Shown: positions 13,978 to 24,175 of the stretch, piece after piece
How positions within the stretch are numbered: the first letter of the stretch is position 1
Layout of the letters: the number at the start of each line of letters is the position of its first letter
The notes under the pieces: model-generated
What the model was told of the DNA's origin: nothing
The model's database searches: none
Seen by the model: the letters and a program-made list of their open reading frames with translations, nothing else
Made by a program: the position numbers and the translations under genes
Assembly (NCBI RefSeq): GCF_003855255.1
Contig: NZ_CP034072.1
Location: 1,848,240 to 1,912,239 of the forward strand
Reading direction: 5' to 3'
Origin: Mycolicibacterium nivoides
Lineage (GTDB): Bacteria; Actinomycetota; Actinomycetes; Mycobacteriales; Mycobacteriaceae
DNA length: 64,000 nucleotides

Positions 13978-14699
13978 TTGCCGCTCTCGGCGGGGCGTTC
14001 GCTTTCGGCACGGTGCTGCCGGTCCGGACCTCGGCCGGCGTCGGTCGGGGTGCGCTCACGGCGCTGCCGGTGGTCGGGCTGGCGCTCGGCGGACTTGCGG
14101 CCGCGGTCGTGGCCGGTGGCCAGTGGGCGTTCGGCACCGGCAATGCACTGCCCGGTCTGCTCGCGGTTGCCGTCCTGCTGCTGGCCACCCGCGGGCTGCA
14201 CATCGACGGGTTCTGCGACACGGTCGACGGCCTGGGTTGTTACGGCCCGCCGGAGCGGGCACTGGCCGTCATGCGCGATGGCTCGGCCGGGCCCTTCGGC
14301 GTCGCCGCGGTTATCGTCGTGATCGGTTGTCAGACATTCACATTCGCGGACCTCAACGCGATCGCCATCGTCGTCGCCGTCACCGCGGGCCGGGTCGCGG
14401 CGGTGCTCGCCTGCCGGCGTACCGTGCCCGCGGCTGCGGGCAGCTCACTGGGCGGTGCCGTGGCGGGCACCCAGCCGGTCGCCGTGGTGACGGGCTGGGT
14501 CATCGCCGTCGCCGCGTTGGCCGCATGGGCGAGCCCGCGGATGTGGCAGGGCCCGGTCGTGGTGTTGGTCGCGGTGGGTTGTTCGGCTCTGCTGGTGGCT
14601 CACTGCGTGCGACGATTCGGCGGCATCACCGGCGACGTGCTCGGCGCGGCCGTCGAGGTGACGACGACGATTGTCGCGCTCGGTTTGGCGATTGGCTGA
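13974..14699 (+). CDS. cobS: Adenosylcobinamide-GDP ribazoletransferase (cobalamin synthase)
   Basis: 241-residue polytopic membrane enzyme that joins GDP-cobinamide to alpha-ribazole. The acidic motif [13 protein letters not shown] (about residues 75-87) is the family signature for Mg2+ binding. At least six hydrophobic helices follow. It begins by ATGA overlap with cobT. Its last 74 nt overlap, on the opposite strand, the 3' end of the large repeat protein gene. Confidence 0.93.
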   Translation: MIAALGGAFAFGTVLPVRTSAGVGRGALTALPVVGLALGGLAAAVVAGGQWAFGTGNALPGLLAVAVLLLATRGLHIDGFCDTVDGLGCYGPPERALAVMRDGSAGPFGVAAVIVVIGCQTFTFADLNAIAIVVAVTAGRVAAVLACRRTVPAAAGSSLGGAVAGTQPVAVVTGWVIAVAALAAWASPRMWQGPVVVLVAVGCSALLVAHCVRRFGGITGDVLGAAVEVTTTIVALGLAIG

Positions 14700-16395
14700 C
14701 CTCTAGCCCCTGTGGGCGCATCGCATCCACAGCGTCCCGCACGGCTTGCCACTGCTCCCGCAGTTCGGCACGTCCCACTGCCGGCGGGGGCAGCTGCGGG
14801 ATTGCACCCAACCGCTTCTCGGCGCGCTTTCGATCGGCGGCCCACGCCGCACGAAGCACCCGCCGGGCCCTGCTGACGTACCCGATCAGCTTCTGTCCGG
14901 ACACCTGGCCCAGGTCGGCGGGCAGCCGCCCGGCCCAGTCGCTCAGTTCCGGCGGGACCACCTCGGCGACCCGGGCGGGTGGGGCCGGATGCAGTGCCAC
15001 CGCCTTGCGCCCGAACAGTTCGGGATGCAGGTACGTGCCCCGCTCACCGTCGGGCTTGCGGTGCTCGGGGGTGACCCGATTCGCTTCCGCCCAGGCGTCT
15101 TTGCGCACCCCGGTGACCTGCCAGCACACCTTCACCCGACCGGTGTCGGTCGCGATGGTGAACGAGTTGTCGGAGATCTCCTCGGAGATCACCGCCTGGC
15201 TGAATGTGCCGATCACGGTGAGCTGGTAGCGGAAGTCCCGGTTGAGCGCCTCGAAGTACGACGGCAGCTTCACCCGTGCCTTGCCGGACCGGTCGGTGGT
15301 CACGGTGCCGCTGTAGACGTTGAGCATGTCCGGCGACTCGACGAAGGAATGCGACAGATACCGGTTAGCCGGATCGGCCGGGTGGTCGACGGTGAACCCG
15401 CCGCCGCTCTTGCTGAGGAAACCCGTCACCCGCACCCGTCCCACGAACAGCCCGGCGAAGCCGTTGGCACTTTGGCCGCGGACCGCTGCCACGTCGGGGT
15501 TTCGCCGGGTGTCGGCGAAGGTGAAGCCCTCGACGCCGTTGCCGACCACGCTGAGACCTGAGACCCCACCGCCGGGATCAGCCGAGAAGTGCACGCCGGA
15601 CACCCCGTGGCCGGAACCGGTGGTGAGGCCGGCGGTGCCATCGGAGGACAGGCTGACACCGCGCACACCGACCCGGTCGTCGCTGCTGCCCCGCACTCCC
15701 GTTCCGCTGTGGCTGTGTCCGGAGACACCGGACCCGGTCGAGTCCGTGACGACGTGCAGTCCGGACACCCCGGAGACTCCGACGCCGTAGGTGAGACCGG
15801 CGATCGCATCGGTGGCCTGGCTGACGCCGTACACACCCGGACCGTTGCTGCTGGTGCCCAGCACTCCCATCGTGTTGTCGCCGGTGCCGAACACGCCTGG
15901 GGCGCTACCGCCGTCGGCGAAGCTGATGCCCATGACGCCGGCATTTTCACCACTGGTGCCGCGCACCCCGAACCCACGGACACTGCTGCCGATCGTCCCG
16001 GTCGCGCCACCCACGAAGCCGGTGACCCCGTTGCCGCCGGTGGTGCTGGAACCGAATACCCCGTGTGAATCGTCGGTGGGGCTGAAGGTCACCCCGAGCA
16101 GTCCCGACGCGGTTGAGCTGCGCGCCAAAACTCCTGGCGCCTGCAAACTCTCGCCCACCACACCGTTGCCGGCGGGGCTGCGGCCCACCACACCCGGGCC
16201 GTCGGCGCCGTGCCCCTCGACACCGGCCGGTGGATCGATGAACACGGTGGTGCCGCTCGGCAGCACCCCACTGCTACCGAACACGCCGCCGCCGACGTCG
16301 GAATCCCCCCAGACGCCGACCGGCACCGGGTCACCGTTCTCGTCGACTGGTTGCTGCCCACTGGCGGCCGGATCGAATCCCGCTACGAGTGCCAT
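14626..16395 (-). CDS. Large GVxG-repeat protein with tail-fibre-like C-terminal domain
   Basis: 589 residues, function unknown. Residues about 30-370 hold more than 20 degenerate repeats of the form GVxGxSxxGxGVxG, spaced mostly 13-17 residues, suggesting a beta-helical or fibrous rod. Then comes a domain (about 375-490) with [37 protein letters not shown] and the WQVTG segment, a sequence type I recall at the end of large repeat or tail-fibre-like proteins in diverse bacteria. The last 100 residues are basic. No signal peptide or transmembrane helix is seen. ATG 16395 has GGGAGG 5 nt upstream. No neighbouring phage genes. Rv2209 occupies this position in M. tuberculosis and is different. 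Confidence 0.8.
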   Translation of the reverse strand: MALVAGFDPAASGQQPVDENGDPVPVGVWGDSDVGGGVFGSSGVLPSGTTVFIDPPAGVEGHGADGPGVVGRSPAGNGVVGESLQAPGVLARSSTASGLLGVTFSPTDDSHGVFGSSTTGGNGVTGFVGGATGTIGSSVRGFGVRGTSGENAGVMGISFADGGSAPGVFGTGDNTMGVLGTSSNGPGVYGVSQATDAIAGLTYGVGVSGVSGLHVVTDSTGSGVSGHSHSGTGVRGSSDDRVGVRGVSLSSDGTAGLTTGSGHGVSGVHFSADPGGGVSGLSVVGNGVEGFTFADTRRNPDVAAVRGQSANGFAGLFVGRVRVTGFLSKSGGGFTVDHPADPANRYLSHSFVESPDMLNVYSGTVTTDRSGKARVKLPSYFEALNRDFRYQLTVIGTFSQAVISEEISDNSFTIATDTGRVKVCWQVTGVRKDAWAEANRVTPEHRKPDGERGTYLHPELFGRKAVALHPAPPARVAEVVPPELSDWAGRLPADLGQVSGQKLIGYVSRARRVLRAAWAADRKRAEKRLGAIPQLPPPAVGRAELREQWQAVRDAVDAMRPQGLEVSQSPNRARQSSSSPRRPRRARRR

Positions 16396-16409
16396 GACGG
16401 CCTCCCTCG

Positions 16410-16453
16410 ATTGATTTGCGCAGGTCAGATCAATTCTGCGCGCGCCGCAAATC
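16410..16453. promoter_or_regulatory. Nested inverted repeats upstream of the GVxG-repeat gene
   Basis: ATTGAT (16410-16415) pairs with ATCAAT (16429-16434), and GATTTGCG (16413-16420) pairs with CGCAAATC (16446-16453). They fill most of the 74-nt gap after ilvE and could be an operator or a 5'-UTR structure. Confidence 0.35.
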
Positions 16454-16469
16454 GTTCGGGGAGAAACGG

Positions 16470-17576
16470 CTAGTTCAGCCGGGCCATCCAGCCGTGCGTA
16501 TCGGCGAAGGTGCCCCGCTGGATTCCCGTCAGGGTGTCGCGCAGGGCCATGGTGATCTCGCCCGGTTGCCCGTCGGCGATGGTGAACTCGCCGTCCGCGT
16601 ACTTGACGTGTGAGACCGGGGTGATCACCGCGGCGGTGCCGCAGGCGAACACCTCGGTGATCTCGCCGGCCGCGGCCTTCTTCTGCCATTCGGCGACGTC
16701 GATCCTGCGCTCTTCGACAGCGAAGCCGGCGTCGGTGGCCAACTGCAGCAAGGAATCTCGTGTGATACCCGGCAACAGCGAACCGGACAGCTCAGGCGTG
16801 ACGAGCCGGGCCGAACCGCCGCTGCCGAAGACGAAGAACAGGTTCATCCCGCCCATCTCCTCGACGTAACGACGCTCGAGCGCGTCCAGCCACACCACCT
16901 GATCGCATCCGTTGTCGGCGGCCTGCGCCTGCGCGAGCAGCGAGGCCGCGTAGTTGCCGCCGAACTTGGCCGCACCGGTGCCGCCCGGTGAGGCGCGCAC
17001 GTACTCGTGCGACAGCCACACGCTCACCGGCTTGATGCCGCCCTTGAAGTACGCCCCGGCCGGCGAACCGATCACCAGGTACCGGTACTCGTTGGCCGGG
17101 CGCACGCCCAGTCCCGGCTCGGTGGCGATCACGAAGGGCCGCAGGTACAGCGACTCCTCACCGCCGGCCGCGGGCACCCACTTCTCGTCGACCGCGATGA
17201 GCTGGCGCAGCGATTCGATGAACACGTCCTCGGGAAGCTCCGGGATGGCCAGCCGCCGCGACGAGGCCTGCAGCCGTGCCGCGTTGGACTCCGGCCGGAA
17301 CGACACGATCGAGCCGTCCGCCCAGCGGTAAGCCTTGAGCCCTTCGAACACTTCCTGCGCGTAGTGCAGGACAATGGCCGAGGGATCGAGTTCGATCGGC
17401 CCGTACGGAATCACCTGCGGGTCGTGCCAGCCCTGCCCGGCGGTGTAGTCGATGGCCACCATGTGGTCGGTGTGGAACTTGCCGAAGCCGGGGTTGGCCA
17501 GAATGGATTCGCGTACCGCATCGGTCGCCGGATTCGCATTGGCTGAAACCGTGAACTCGAGATGGCCGCTAGTCAT
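16470..17576 (-). CDS. ilvE: Branched-chain amino acid aminotransferase
   Basis: 368 residues, the same length as Rv2210c. A fold-type IV PLP aminotransferase performing the last step of Leu, Ile and Val synthesis. Expected features include the YRW/SFRPE substrate-site region, [28 protein letters not shown] near the middle with the PLP Lys, and [14 protein letters not shown] 17576 is supported by TACAAT ending exactly 6 nt upstream (17583-17588), a leaderless arrangement. It lies 22 nt downstream of gcvT on the same strand but has this promoter of its own. Confidence 0.95.
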   Translation of the reverse strand: MTSGHLEFTVSANANPATDAVRESILANPGFGKFHTDHMVAIDYTAGQGWHDPQVIPYGPIELDPSAIVLHYAQEVFEGLKAYRWADGSIVSFRPESNAARLQASSRRLAIPELPEDVFIESLRQLIAVDEKWVPAAGGEESLYLRPFVIATEPGLGVRPANEYRYLVIGSPAGAYFKGGIKPVSVWLSHEYVRASPGGTGAAKFGGNYAASLLAQAQAADNGCDQVVWLDALERRYVEEMGGMNLFFVFGSGGSARLVTPELSGSLLPGITRDSLLQLATDAGFAVEERRIDVAEWQKKAAAGEITEVFACGTAAVITPVSHVKYADGEFTIADGQPGEITMALRDTLTGIQRGTFADTHGWMARLN

Positions 17577-17598
17577 GCAGCGATTGTATCGCCCGAGG

Positions 17599-18696
17599 CT
17601 AACGTGTTTTCGGGGCCACGAACGGTGGCTTGACCACTTCGCATTCGACGGCGCGGCCACGCACGTCCACGCTCACCCGCTGCCCGTCGGCGATGTCGTC
17701 GGCGGTGTCGATGAGTGCCAGCGCGATACCGACTTTCAGTGACGGCGAGAACGTCCCCGACGTCGTGGTGCCGATCCGGGTGTCCCCGTCGAGCACCGCG
17801 AGATCGGCGCGCAGCACCCCGCGGCCGACGGCCTTGAGGCCACGCAGCACCCGGGCCGGGCCGGTCTCCTTCTCGGCCAGCAGCGCATCCCGCCCCCAGA
17901 ACGCCTCCTTCTTCCACCCGATCGCCCAGCCGCAGCGGGCCTGCAGCGGCGAGATGTCGAGGGACAGCTCGTGACCGTGCAGCGGGTAGCCCATCTCGGT
18001 GCGCAGGGTGTCGCGGGCACCCAGCCCCGCGGGCTCGCCGCCGGCCGCGCGCACGGCCGCCACCAGGGCGTCGAACACCACGCCGGCGCGGTCCCAGGCC
18101 GGCAGCAGCTCGTAACCGTGTTCACCGGTGTAGCCGGTGCGGCACACCCGCACGAACACGCCGTCGTACTCGGCGTCGGCGTAACCCATGTAGTCCATCT
18201 CGGTGGGCAGCCCCAGCGCCGCGAGCACCTCGGCGGATTTCGGCCCTTGCACCGCCAGCACGGCATACGAGCGGTGCTCGTCGGTGATGGTCAGCCCCTC
18301 GGGGGCGTTCTTCTGCAGTTCGGCCACGACGGCCGCGGTGTTGGCGGCGTTGGGCACCAGGAAGATCTCGTCGTCGGAGACGTAGTAGGCGATCAGATCG
18401 TCGATCACACCGCCGGACTCGGTGCAGCACAGCGTGTACTGCGCCTTGCCCGGTCCGATCCGGTTCAGGTCGTTGGTGAGGGCCGAGTTGACGTAGGCCG
18501 CCGCACCTGGCCCTTTGACCAGAGCCTTTCCGAGGTGGCTGACGTCGAACAGGCCGACGGTGTCGCGCGTGGCATTGTGTTCGGACACGGTCCCGGCGTA
18601 GGACACCGGCATCAGCCACCCACCGAATTCGGCGAAACTGGCTCCCAGTTCGCGGTGGCGGTCTTCCAGCGGTCCGTGCAGCAGGTCGTCAGTCAC
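17599..18696 (-). CDS. gcvT: Glycine cleavage system aminomethyltransferase (T protein)
   Basis: 365-residue T protein that releases ammonia from the aminomethyl group on the H protein using tetrahydrofolate. Motifs: [11 protein letters not shown] near the N-terminus, [30 protein letters not shown], and [10 protein letters not shown] with the folate-binding Glu region. GTG 18696 is preceded at 6 nt by TAGGGT (18703-18708, minus strand), so it is probably leaderless. The H and P proteins are not in this window. Confidence 0.94.
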   Translation of the reverse strand: MTDDLLHGPLEDRHRELGASFAEFGGWLMPVSYAGTVSEHNATRDTVGLFDVSHLGKALVKGPGAAAYVNSALTNDLNRIGPGKAQYTLCCTESGGVIDDLIAYYVSDDEIFLVPNAANTAAVVAELQKNAPEGLTITDEHRSYAVLAVQGPKSAEVLAALGLPTEMDYMGYADAEYDGVFVRVCRTGYTGEHGYELLPAWDRAGVVFDALVAAVRAAGGEPAGLGARDTLRTEMGYPLHGHELSLDISPLQARCGWAIGWKKEAFWGRDALLAEKETGPARVLRGLKAVGRGVLRADLAVLDGDTRIGTTTSGTFSPSLKVGIALALIDTADDIADGQRVSVDVRGRAVECEVVKPPFVAPKTR

Positions 18697-18701
18697 GGAT
18701 T

Positions 18702-18708
18702 CACCCTA
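18702..18708. promoter_or_regulatory. Shared divergent -10 elements of gcvT and the adenylate cyclase gene
   Basis: Minus strand TAGGGT (18708-18703) ends 6 nt before the gcvT GTG; plus strand CACCCT (18702-18707) ends 7 nt before the cyclase ATG 18715. The two hexamers are almost the same base pairs on opposite strands. Start codons are only 18 nt apart. Confidence 0.5.
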
Positions 18709-18714
18709 ATCCGC

Positions 18715-19836
18715 ATGCCGGAACGGGCCGCCGAATTGCACACTGGTCTGGTGGTCGATTTCGATGCACTGGCCGCCGCCGGGATCACCGATGCGCGGGA
18801 CCGTGCCCCGCTCATCGAGTACCTCGCTGGGCTGGGTTTCACCGCCGAGCAGATGATCGAGGCCGAGTCCCGCGGCCGGTTGTTCGGGCTGGCCGGCGAT
18901 GTCCTGCAGTGGTCGGGGCCGCCGGAATACTGTCTGGCCGATGTGGCCGCCGAGATCGATGTCCCGCTGGAGGATGTGCAGCGGGCGTGGGCCGCGCTGG
19001 GCCTGACCGTGGCCGGCTGCGATGTGAAGACCCTCAGCCGGGCCGATCTGGAGACCTTGCGCACCTGGGCGGAGTTGCGGGTGCTCGTCGGCGACGTCGA
19101 GGCCACCGGCCTGCTGCGGGTGATCGGTTCCGGCATGGCTCGTCTGGCCGAAGCTCTGTCGGCGATGAGCCGGGCCAGCACGCCCGACATCCAGCTCAAT
19201 GTGAGCCACGACGAGCTCACTACCGCCAGGGCATACCGCGCCGCCGCCGGGTTCATCCCGCGGATCGGCTCGATGATCGATGCCGTACACCGCCACCATG
19301 TGATGAGTGCGCGCAGCTACTTCGAGCACGTCGTCCGCGATGACTCGTCGAATGTGGTGTGCGGCATCGGTTTCGCCGATCTGTCCGGGTTCACCGCGCT
19401 CACCCAGATGTTGACGTCCGCCGAACTGTCGGCGCTGCTCAACGAGTTCAGCGCCACCAGCACCGAGATCGTGCATGCCGCAGGGTGCCGCGTCGTCAAG
19501 TTCATCGGGGACGCCATCATGTGGGTCGGCTCCGAACCCGCCGAACTGCTCCAGGTCGCCGTCAACCTGGTGACCCACCCCCGTGCCGCCGAGACCCACC
19601 TGCAGGTGCGCGCCGGACTCGACTTCGGCGAGGTGCTGGCCATCGGCGGCGACTATTTCGGCAATTCGGTGAATCGGGCGGCCCGGCTCGTCGCTGCCGC
19701 CGACCCCAGCGAGGTCCTGGTGTCCGAGCCGCTGCGTGAACTCCTCGACGGGCAGGCGTTCGCGCCGCCTCGCTCGCTCACTCTCAAGGGTTTCGCCGCG
19801 CCGGTCACGGCGTATCCGCTGCGCCTGCCGCACTGA
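18715..19836 (+). CDS. Class III adenylate cyclase, Rv2212-like
   Basis: 373 residues. The N-terminal half (1-210) is an all-helical regulatory region with HTH-like pieces. The C-terminal cyclase homology domain (about 215-365) carries the first metal Asp in FADLSGFTALTQ (about 220), the second in KFIGDAIMW (about 268), and the FGNSVNRAARL transition-state Asn/Arg motif. Rv2212, its positional counterpart, is a cytosolic cyclase reported to respond to pH and fatty acids. ATG 18715 lies within the gcvT divergent promoter; the much longer upstream reading crosses gcvT and is rejected. Confidence 0.9.
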   Translation: MPERAAELHTGLVVDFDALAAAGITDARDRAPLIEYLAGLGFTAEQMIEAESRGRLFGLAGDVLQWSGPPEYCLADVAAEIDVPLEDVQRAWAALGLTVAGCDVKTLSRADLETLRTWAELRVLVGDVEATGLLRVIGSGMARLAEALSAMSRASTPDIQLNVSHDELTTARAYRAAAGFIPRIGSMIDAVHRHHVMSARSYFEHVVRDDSSNVVCGIGFADLSGFTALTQMLTSAELSALLNEFSATSTEIVHAAGCRVVKFIGDAIMWVGSEPAELLQVAVNLVTHPRAAETHLQVRAGLDFGEVLAIGGDYFGNSVNRAARLVAAADPSEVLVSEPLRELLDGQAFAPPRSLTLKGFAAPVTAYPLRLPH

Positions 19837-19909
19837 GATGCCGAGGACGGCGACGACCCGGTAGCGGCGTACCCGGTGAGCCCGCGACAGCCTGACTAGG
19901 GTGGTCGGG

Positions 19910-21427
19910 GTGAGCTCCGCAAATCCCGGTTACCAGGTTCCCAACGTCACCGTCAGTGCGTCGCTGCCCAAACGCAAGAGCGACGCCGTGCTGATCGTTC
20001 CCGTGGTCAGCGGGCAGGATGACGACGCAACAGCGACCGTCGTCGGCAATCCGTTCCTCGACGCCGAGTCGGTCGGCGAGATCGAGGTCGCGCTCGAAGC
20101 GCTCGGCGCGAAGGGCGGCGCCGACCAGGTCACCAGGGTGCTCGCGCCGTCACTCCCGGTCGCCAGCGTGCTGGCTGTCGGCCTGGGTAAGCCGCGCGAC
20201 GAGTGGCCCGCCGACGTGATCCGCCGGGCTGCCGGCACCGCCGCGCGGTCACTGAACGGCACCGAGACGGTTATCACCACGCTGTCCGACATCGATCTGG
20301 AAGCCGCCGTCGAGGGTCTGATCCTGGGTGCCTACCGCTTCAGCGACTTCCGCAGCGCCAAGACCGCGCCCAAAGACGCCGGCCTGACCGCGATCACCGC
20401 ACTGACCGCCGACACCAAGGCGGCAAAGGCGCAGGTACAGCGCGCGCAGGACATCGCTTCGGCCGTCGCGATTGCCCGGGACTTCGTCAACACCCCGCCC
20501 AGCCACCTGTTCCCCGACGAATTCGCCAAGCAGGCAAAGGCTTTGGGTGAGGCCGCCGGGCTTGAGGTCGAGGTACTCGACGACAAAGCCCTGGCCAAGG
20601 CGGGCTACGGCGGCATCGTGGGCGTCGGCAAGGGATCCTCGCGCCCGCCGCGTCTGGTGCGGTTGATCCACCGGGGCGCCGGCAAGAAGAGCAAGCGCGT
20701 CGCGCTGGTCGGCAAGGGCATCACATTCGACACCGGCGGCATCTCGATCAAGCCGGCCGCCAACATGCACCACATGACCTCGGACATGGGTGGCGCGGCG
20801 GCGGTCATCGCCACCGTGGTGCTGGCCGCCAGACAGAAACTGCCGATCGAGGTCATCGCGACCGTGCCGATGGCCGAGAACATGCCCTCGGCGACCGCGC
20901 AGCGCCCGGGCGACGTGCTCACCCAATACGGCGGGATCACAGTCGAAGTGCTCAACACCGACGCCGAGGGCCGGCTGATCCTGGCCGACGCGATCGTACG
21001 GGCCTGCGAGGACGACCCGGATTACCTGATCGAGACCTCGACCTTGACCGGTGCGCAGACCGTCGCACTGGGTTCCCGCACGCCGGGCGTGATGGGCAGC
21101 GAAGAGTTCCGCGACCGGGTCGCGACGCTGTCGCAGTCAGTCGGTGAAAACGGTTGGGCGATGCCACTTCCCGAGGAACTCAAGGACGATCTGAAGTCCA
21201 CGGTGGCCGATCTGGCCAACGTCAGCGGGTCCCGCTATGCCGGGATGCTCGTGGCAGGCACGTACCTGCGCGAGTTCGTCGCCGACGGTGTCCAGTGGAC
21301 GCACATCGACATCGCCGCGCCGGCCTACAACACCGGGGGCCCATGGGGTTACACCCCCAAGGGCGGCACCGGTGTGCCGACGCGCACGATGTTCGCGGTC
21401 CTGGAGGACATCGCCGCGAACGGCTGA
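19910..21427 (+). CDS. pepB: Leucyl aminopeptidase (M17)
   Basis: 505-residue cytosolic di-zinc aminopeptidase. The metal and active-site motifs are [11 protein letters not shown] (Lys, Asp), [11 protein letters not shown] (Asp) and the family signature NTDAEGRL (Asp, Glu, Arg). The GTG at 19910 is chosen over the in-frame GTG at 19901 because TAGGGT (19897-19902) ends exactly 7 nt before it; 19901 would lie inside the -10. Corresponds to Rv2213. Confidence 0.93.
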   Translation: MSSANPGYQVPNVTVSASLPKRKSDAVLIVPVVSGQDDDATATVVGNPFLDAESVGEIEVALEALGAKGGADQVTRVLAPSLPVASVLAVGLGKPRDEWPADVIRRAAGTAARSLNGTETVITTLSDIDLEAAVEGLILGAYRFSDFRSAKTAPKDAGLTAITALTADTKAAKAQVQRAQDIASAVAIARDFVNTPPSHLFPDEFAKQAKALGEAAGLEVEVLDDKALAKAGYGGIVGVGKGSSRPPRLVRLIHRGAGKKSKRVALVGKGITFDTGGISIKPAANMHHMTSDMGGAAAVIATVVLAARQKLPIEVIATVPMAENMPSATAQRPGDVLTQYGGITVEVLNTDAEGRLILADAIVRACEDDPDYLIETSTLTGAQTVALGSRTPGVMGSEEFRDRVATLSQSVGENGWAMPLPEELKDDLKSTVADLANVSGSRYAGMLVAGTYLREFVADGVQWTHIDIAAPAYNTGGPWGYTPKGGTGVPTRTMFAVLEDIAANG

Positions 21428-21455
21428 TCGAGCCACGGCTGCGGAGGGTTGGACA

Positions 21456-22412
21456 GTGAGCGCGCCCGACGTGAACACAGCGGCGAGATTCCTTCACAAT
21501 CTCGCGATCCTGTTCACGTCGGGCGCCGTGCTCGCCGGATGTTCCGGGTCATCGAGCCCGCCGCCCGCCGCTCCCCCGAGCACGACCTCGGCGACGGCCG
21601 CGACGACGGCACCTACCACCACACCGGCCACCCCGGCCGGTGTCCAACCGCGCCTGGCTCCGGACCCCGTCCGGCTGGCGGAGGATCTCGTTGCCGATGA
21701 GCGGGCGCTGCGCGACCCGTCGGCACCGGAGCCGGCGCTGACACAGGCCGCCCGCCGCCAACAGGTGGCCTACCGCGCGATCGGCCGTCACCCCGAATGG
21801 GACGGGATCATCCGGCCGCGCATCCCGGCCGAACTGATCGCGTTCTACGACCGCAACGTCGATGCGCGGCGGCAACTCGCCACGCTGGCCGAACCGCGGG
21901 GCGCCCTACCCGCGTGGCGGATCAACTCCCCGCCGCCGGTTGAGGAGCTGCTGGCCGCCTACCGTGACGCCGAAGTCGCCTCCGGTGTCGGCTGGAGCCA
22001 CCTCGCCGCGATCAACCTGATCGAGACGCACTTCGGCAGCGTGACCGGTGACAGTTCGGCCGGCGCCCAGGGTCCAATGCAGTTCATGCCGTCGACGTTT
22101 GCGGCCTACGGCATGGGCGGCGATATCCACTCGCCCCGGGACAGCATCATGGCGGCAGGTAATTACCTGGCCGCCAACGGTTTTGCGAACGATCCGGATC
22201 ACGCCCTGTTCCGGTACAACAACGCCGACGCGTACGTGCGGGCGGTCAACGACTACGCCGCCGCGATGGCCGCCGATCCGGCGGCCCTCCGCGCGTTCTA
22301 CCGCTGGGACGTGTACTACGTCTCCACCGCCGGTGATGTGCTGCTGCCCATCGGGTACGCCGCCGCATCGCCGATACCGGTCGGCGACTACCTGGCGGCG
22401 CACCCGCAGTAA
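21456..22412 (+). CDS. Lipoprotein lytic murein transglycosylase-like protein
   Basis: 318 residues. A lipoprotein signal ending in VLAGC (Cys about 29) is followed by a Ser/Thr/Pro-rich linker and a C-terminal goose-lysozyme-type domain. The catalytic Glu is in NLIETHFG (Glu about 190), with SSAGAQGPMQFMPSTF and YNNADAYVRAV after it, as in membrane-bound lytic transglycosylases. It probably cleaves peptidoglycan glycan strands outside the membrane. GTG 21456 has GGAGGG about 8 nt upstream. It starts 28 nt after pepB; M. tuberculosis has no gene here. Confidence 0.87.
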   Translation: MSAPDVNTAARFLHNLAILFTSGAVLAGCSGSSSPPPAAPPSTTSATAATTAPTTTPATPAGVQPRLAPDPVRLAEDLVADERALRDPSAPEPALTQAARRQQVAYRAIGRHPEWDGIIRPRIPAELIAFYDRNVDARRQLATLAEPRGALPAWRINSPPPVEELLAAYRDAEVASGVGWSHLAAINLIETHFGSVTGDSSAGAQGPMQFMPSTFAAYGMGGDIHSPRDSIMAAGNYLAANGFANDPDHALFRYNNADAYVRAVNDYAAAMAADPAALRAFYRWDVYYVSTAGDVLLPIGYAAASPIPVGDYLAAHPQ

Positions 22413-22416
22413 ACGG

Positions 22417-24153
22417 CTAGAGCGAACCCGACCGTGCCGCCCGGCGCAACGCCGACGGCACCAGTCGCGACACCCCGTAGGCCGCATAGGCCTCGGGGGT
22501 GACGGGGCGGATCGCCTTGCCCTTGGCGACGGACGCGACGATGGCCTTGGCCACCTTGTCCGGCCCGTAGCGTCGCGCGGCGAAGGCCTTCTTGGTCTGG
22601 GCCCGCAACTGCTCGACCTGCCCCTGCTTCTCGGCGGGGACGTCGAACCGGGTGGTGTCGATGATGTTGGTGTCGATCACGCCGGGGCAGATCGTGGTCA
22701 AACCGACTCCCGCCGAGACCAATTCGGCGCGCAGGCAGTCGGAGAACATGAAGACCGCGGCCTTGCTGGTGGAGTAGGCGTTCATCGACGCCGACGGCGA
22801 ATAGGCGGCCATCGAGGCCACGTTGACGATGTGACCGCCGGTTCCGCGCTCGACCAGGCGTCGGGCAAATGACCTGCAGCAGTTGACGACTCCGCCGAAA
22901 TTGACGTCGAGCACCCGATCGTACTGGTCGGCCGGGGTGTCGAGGAACTTACCGCCGTGGCCGATTCCGGCGTTGTTGACCACCACGTCGGGCACGCCGT
23001 GGGCGCTGCAGATCTGCTCGACGAAATTCTCCACCGCCTCGGCGTCGGACACGTCGAGGCCGTAGGCATGCGCCACTCCGCCGCGCGCGGCGATCTCATT
23101 GGCGGTGGACTTGGCGGAGGCTTCGTCGATATCGCTGACCACGATCTCGGCGCCCTGCGCCGCGAAGGCCAGCGCGGTGGCACGGCCGATGCCGCTGCCG
23201 GCACCGGTCACCGAAACCAGGGTGTCGCCGAAGGTTTCCCGCGATCGGCCGACCTGCGCGCGCCGCAGCGCACGCGATGCCGGGGCGCCCTCGATGTGAT
23301 CGATCAGCTCGCCCGTCGCGTTGGCGATGGCGCGCCAGTGCGAGAACGGGGCCCAGTGCCCGGCCTTCAGGTCACGACGCCACAGCAACGGCACCCACTT
23401 CGACGCTTCGTCATAGCCGTGCCCGCGTACCACGGGATCGTGGTCGTTGCAGATCAACTGCACGGGCACCGTCACATAGTGGTCACTCCGCAACGTCGTG
23501 AATGAGCGAATCGCGTTGGCGCGGTAGATCTTCAGCCCGTTCGCCGCATCGATGTCGAGCGTCTCGGACTGGAATTTGGGGCCCGCGGTGTCGATGGCCT
23601 GCAGTCGGCGAGCCGCACCACGCCGCATCAGTGCGGGCGCGACGACGGGAACCGAGAACGGGATCCAGTAGCTGAACCGCGATGCCAGGTTCACCGCCTT
23701 GGCGAACCGGATGGGCCGGTACGGACGGGCCAAGCGACCGCGCACGAACGAGCCGTAGTGGTCGGTGCTGGGTCCCGATACCGACGTGAAGGACGCCACT
23801 CGCTCGGAGGCCTCGGGGCGGCTCAGGTACTCCCACACCCCCACCGATCCCCAGTCGTGGGCCAGGATGTGCACGGGGCGGCCGGGGCTGACGGCGTCGA
23901 TCACCGCAGACAGGTCGTCGGCGAAGCGGTCCATGCGGTAGGCGGCGACGGCTTTGGGCACGTCCGAGGCGCCGGCACCGCGGTTGTCGTACCGCACGAT
24001 GTGGAAGCGGTCCCCCAGTTCACCGGTCACGCCGTTCCACAACACGTGCGAGTCCGGCCATCCGTGCGCCATCACCAGCGTGGGGCGCTGCCGATCCCCT
24101 TGTTCGTAAACCGCGATGCGGGTTCCGTCCGAGCTGACGACGAAGCGCTCCAT
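22417..24153 (-). CDS. ephD: EphD-type alpha/beta-hydrolase fused to a short-chain dehydrogenase
   Basis: 578 residues in two enzymes. Residues 1-290 form an alpha/beta hydrolase of epoxide-hydrolase type, with oxyanion HGWPDS (30-35), nucleophile Asp about 100 in HDWGS, and the catalytic His in KAGHWAPF. Residues about 310-578 form an SDR with TGAGSGIG, NNAGIG and the YSTSK active site. Its positional counterpart Rv2214c has the same fusion and is linked to oxidised mycolic acid metabolism. ATG 24153 is preferred because GGAGGGG lies about 9 nt upstream; an earlier in-frame start at 24195 runs through the palindromic control region. Confidence 0.93.
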   Translation of the reverse strand: MERFVVSSDGTRIAVYEQGDRQRPTLVMAHGWPDSHVLWNGVTGELGDRFHIVRYDNRGAGASDVPKAVAAYRMDRFADDLSAVIDAVSPGRPVHILAHDWGSVGVWEYLSRPEASERVASFTSVSGPSTDHYGSFVRGRLARPYRPIRFAKAVNLASRFSYWIPFSVPVVAPALMRRGAARRLQAIDTAGPKFQSETLDIDAANGLKIYRANAIRSFTTLRSDHYVTVPVQLICNDHDPVVRGHGYDEASKWVPLLWRRDLKAGHWAPFSHWRAIANATGELIDHIEGAPASRALRRAQVGRSRETFGDTLVSVTGAGSGIGRATALAFAAQGAEIVVSDIDEASAKSTANEIAARGGVAHAYGLDVSDAEAVENFVEQICSAHGVPDVVVNNAGIGHGGKFLDTPADQYDRVLDVNFGGVVNCCRSFARRLVERGTGGHIVNVASMAAYSPSASMNAYSTSKAAVFMFSDCLRAELVSAGVGLTTICPGVIDTNIIDTTRFDVPAEKQGQVEQLRAQTKKAFAARRYGPDKVAKAIVASVAKGKAIRPVTPEAYAAYGVSRLVPSALRRAARSGSL

Positions 24154-24175
24154 AGTCCACCCCTCCACGAGGTAT

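Noticed and set aside
14626..16395. Prophage tail-fibre gene
   Set aside because: No phage structural, integrase or lysis gene nearby, and flanks are core metabolism. Only the fold resemblance is kept.
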